From: Deltaproteobacteria bacterium
GTDB lineage: Bacteria > Desulfobacterota > Dissulfuribacteria > Dissulfuribacterales > JALVPX01
Direction: 5' to 3'
DNA length: 6,101 bases
Assembly: GCA_027031565.1 (NCBI GenBank)
Contig: JALVPX010000076.1
Location: forward strand, 1-6,101
The position numbers were made by a program, and so were the translations under genes. The notes below the pieces were generated by a model. That model was not told the DNA's origin, made no database searches, and worked only from the letters and a program-made list of their open reading frames with translations. Shown here piece after piece: positions 6,036 through 6,101 of this stretch. Positions within the stretch are counted from its first letter, which is position 1, and each line of letters begins with the position of its first letter.

Positions 6036-6101
6036 ATTAGAGAGTTGAAGGTGGACATAAACAGAGACAAATTATTTGAGCCTAATCAAATAAAAGGAGG
6101 T
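6036..6101 (+). other. In-frame continuation resembling the lost CheR C-terminus
   Basis: After the TGA the same frame stays open for 22 codons to the window edge. It reads IRELKVDINRD, then KLFEPNQIKGG. Taken with YLC before the stop, this resembles the end of short CheR-like methyltransferases, which from memory run roughly PGGYLVIG-x-HE-x-LP and then a Phe/Pro segment ending in G-[IV]-[YF]-R. Full length would then be about 265-275 residues, the usual size of that family. This suggests a premature stop in a recently decayed gene, or a sequencing error. The resemblance is by eye over few residues and is weak evidence. Confidence 0.4.
6094..6101 (+). promoter_or_regulatory. Strong Shine-Dalgarno-like sequence at the window edge
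   Basis: AAGGAGGT is a near-complete anti-16S match ending at the last base. With normal spacing it would serve a gene starting about 5-9 nt beyond the window on the plus strand. It overlaps the putative residual cheR tail, so it is either a real ribosome site of a downstream, possibly co-transcribed gene, or a chance Lys-Gly-Gly coding sequence. Confidence 0.45.

Noticed and set aside
6033..6073. TGA as a selenocysteine codon
   Set aside because: I see no convincing bacterial SECIS hairpin in the roughly 40 nt after the TGA, and CheR-like enzymes are not known to me as selenoproteins; nonsense or truncation is simpler.

Overview
This 6.1 kb window looks like ordinary chromosome from a Gram-negative bacterium. 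The basis is the HflK/HflC inner-membrane pair and a membrane-anchored coiled-coil protein with its bulk probably outside the cytoplasm. The protein styles (short HflK N-terminus, PGM1-type phosphoglucomutase, a CheR-type methyltransferase of the 'RRQVCKRI' kind) would fit a Desulfobacterota (deltaproteobacterial) genome. That placement is an impression from sequence style, not a demonstrated match. Gene density is high, and I see no mobile element, CRISPR array, rRNA or tRNA.

Layout. (1) 1-1269, minus strand: the first 423 codons of a PGM1-like phosphoglucomutase, cut by the left window edge. (2) 1270-1372: a short divergent intergenic region with a GTTCCA/TGGAAC inverted repeat. (3) 1373-4002, plus strand: a tight three-gene unit, hflK-hflC-rph, with a 4-nt overlap and then a 3-nt gap. 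It joins the two SPFH-domain proteins that modulate the FtsH protease to the 3'-exoribonuclease RNase PH. (4) 4003-4156: convergent intergenic region with a hairpin whose U-tract lies on the minus-strand transcript, so it terminates the next gene. (5) 4157-5104, minus strand: an unrecognised membrane-anchored coiled-coil protein. (6) 5105-5312: an AT-rich divergent intergenic region with a plausible promoter for the coiled-coil gene and a perfect 14-bp palindrome. (7) 5313-6035, plus strand: a CheR-type SAM-dependent methyltransferase starting at TTG. Its reading frame meets a TGA just before the expected C-terminal strand, yet residues resembling the family's C-terminus continue in the same frame to the window end.

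The known genes are housekeeping: sugar-phosphate interconversion, membrane protein quality control and RNA 3'-end processing. I did not find a convincing new multi-gene system. The points that merit a second look are the interrupted cheR-like gene, the unclassified coiled-coil protein with its odd membrane-proximal cysteine, and the palindrome between these two divergent genes.
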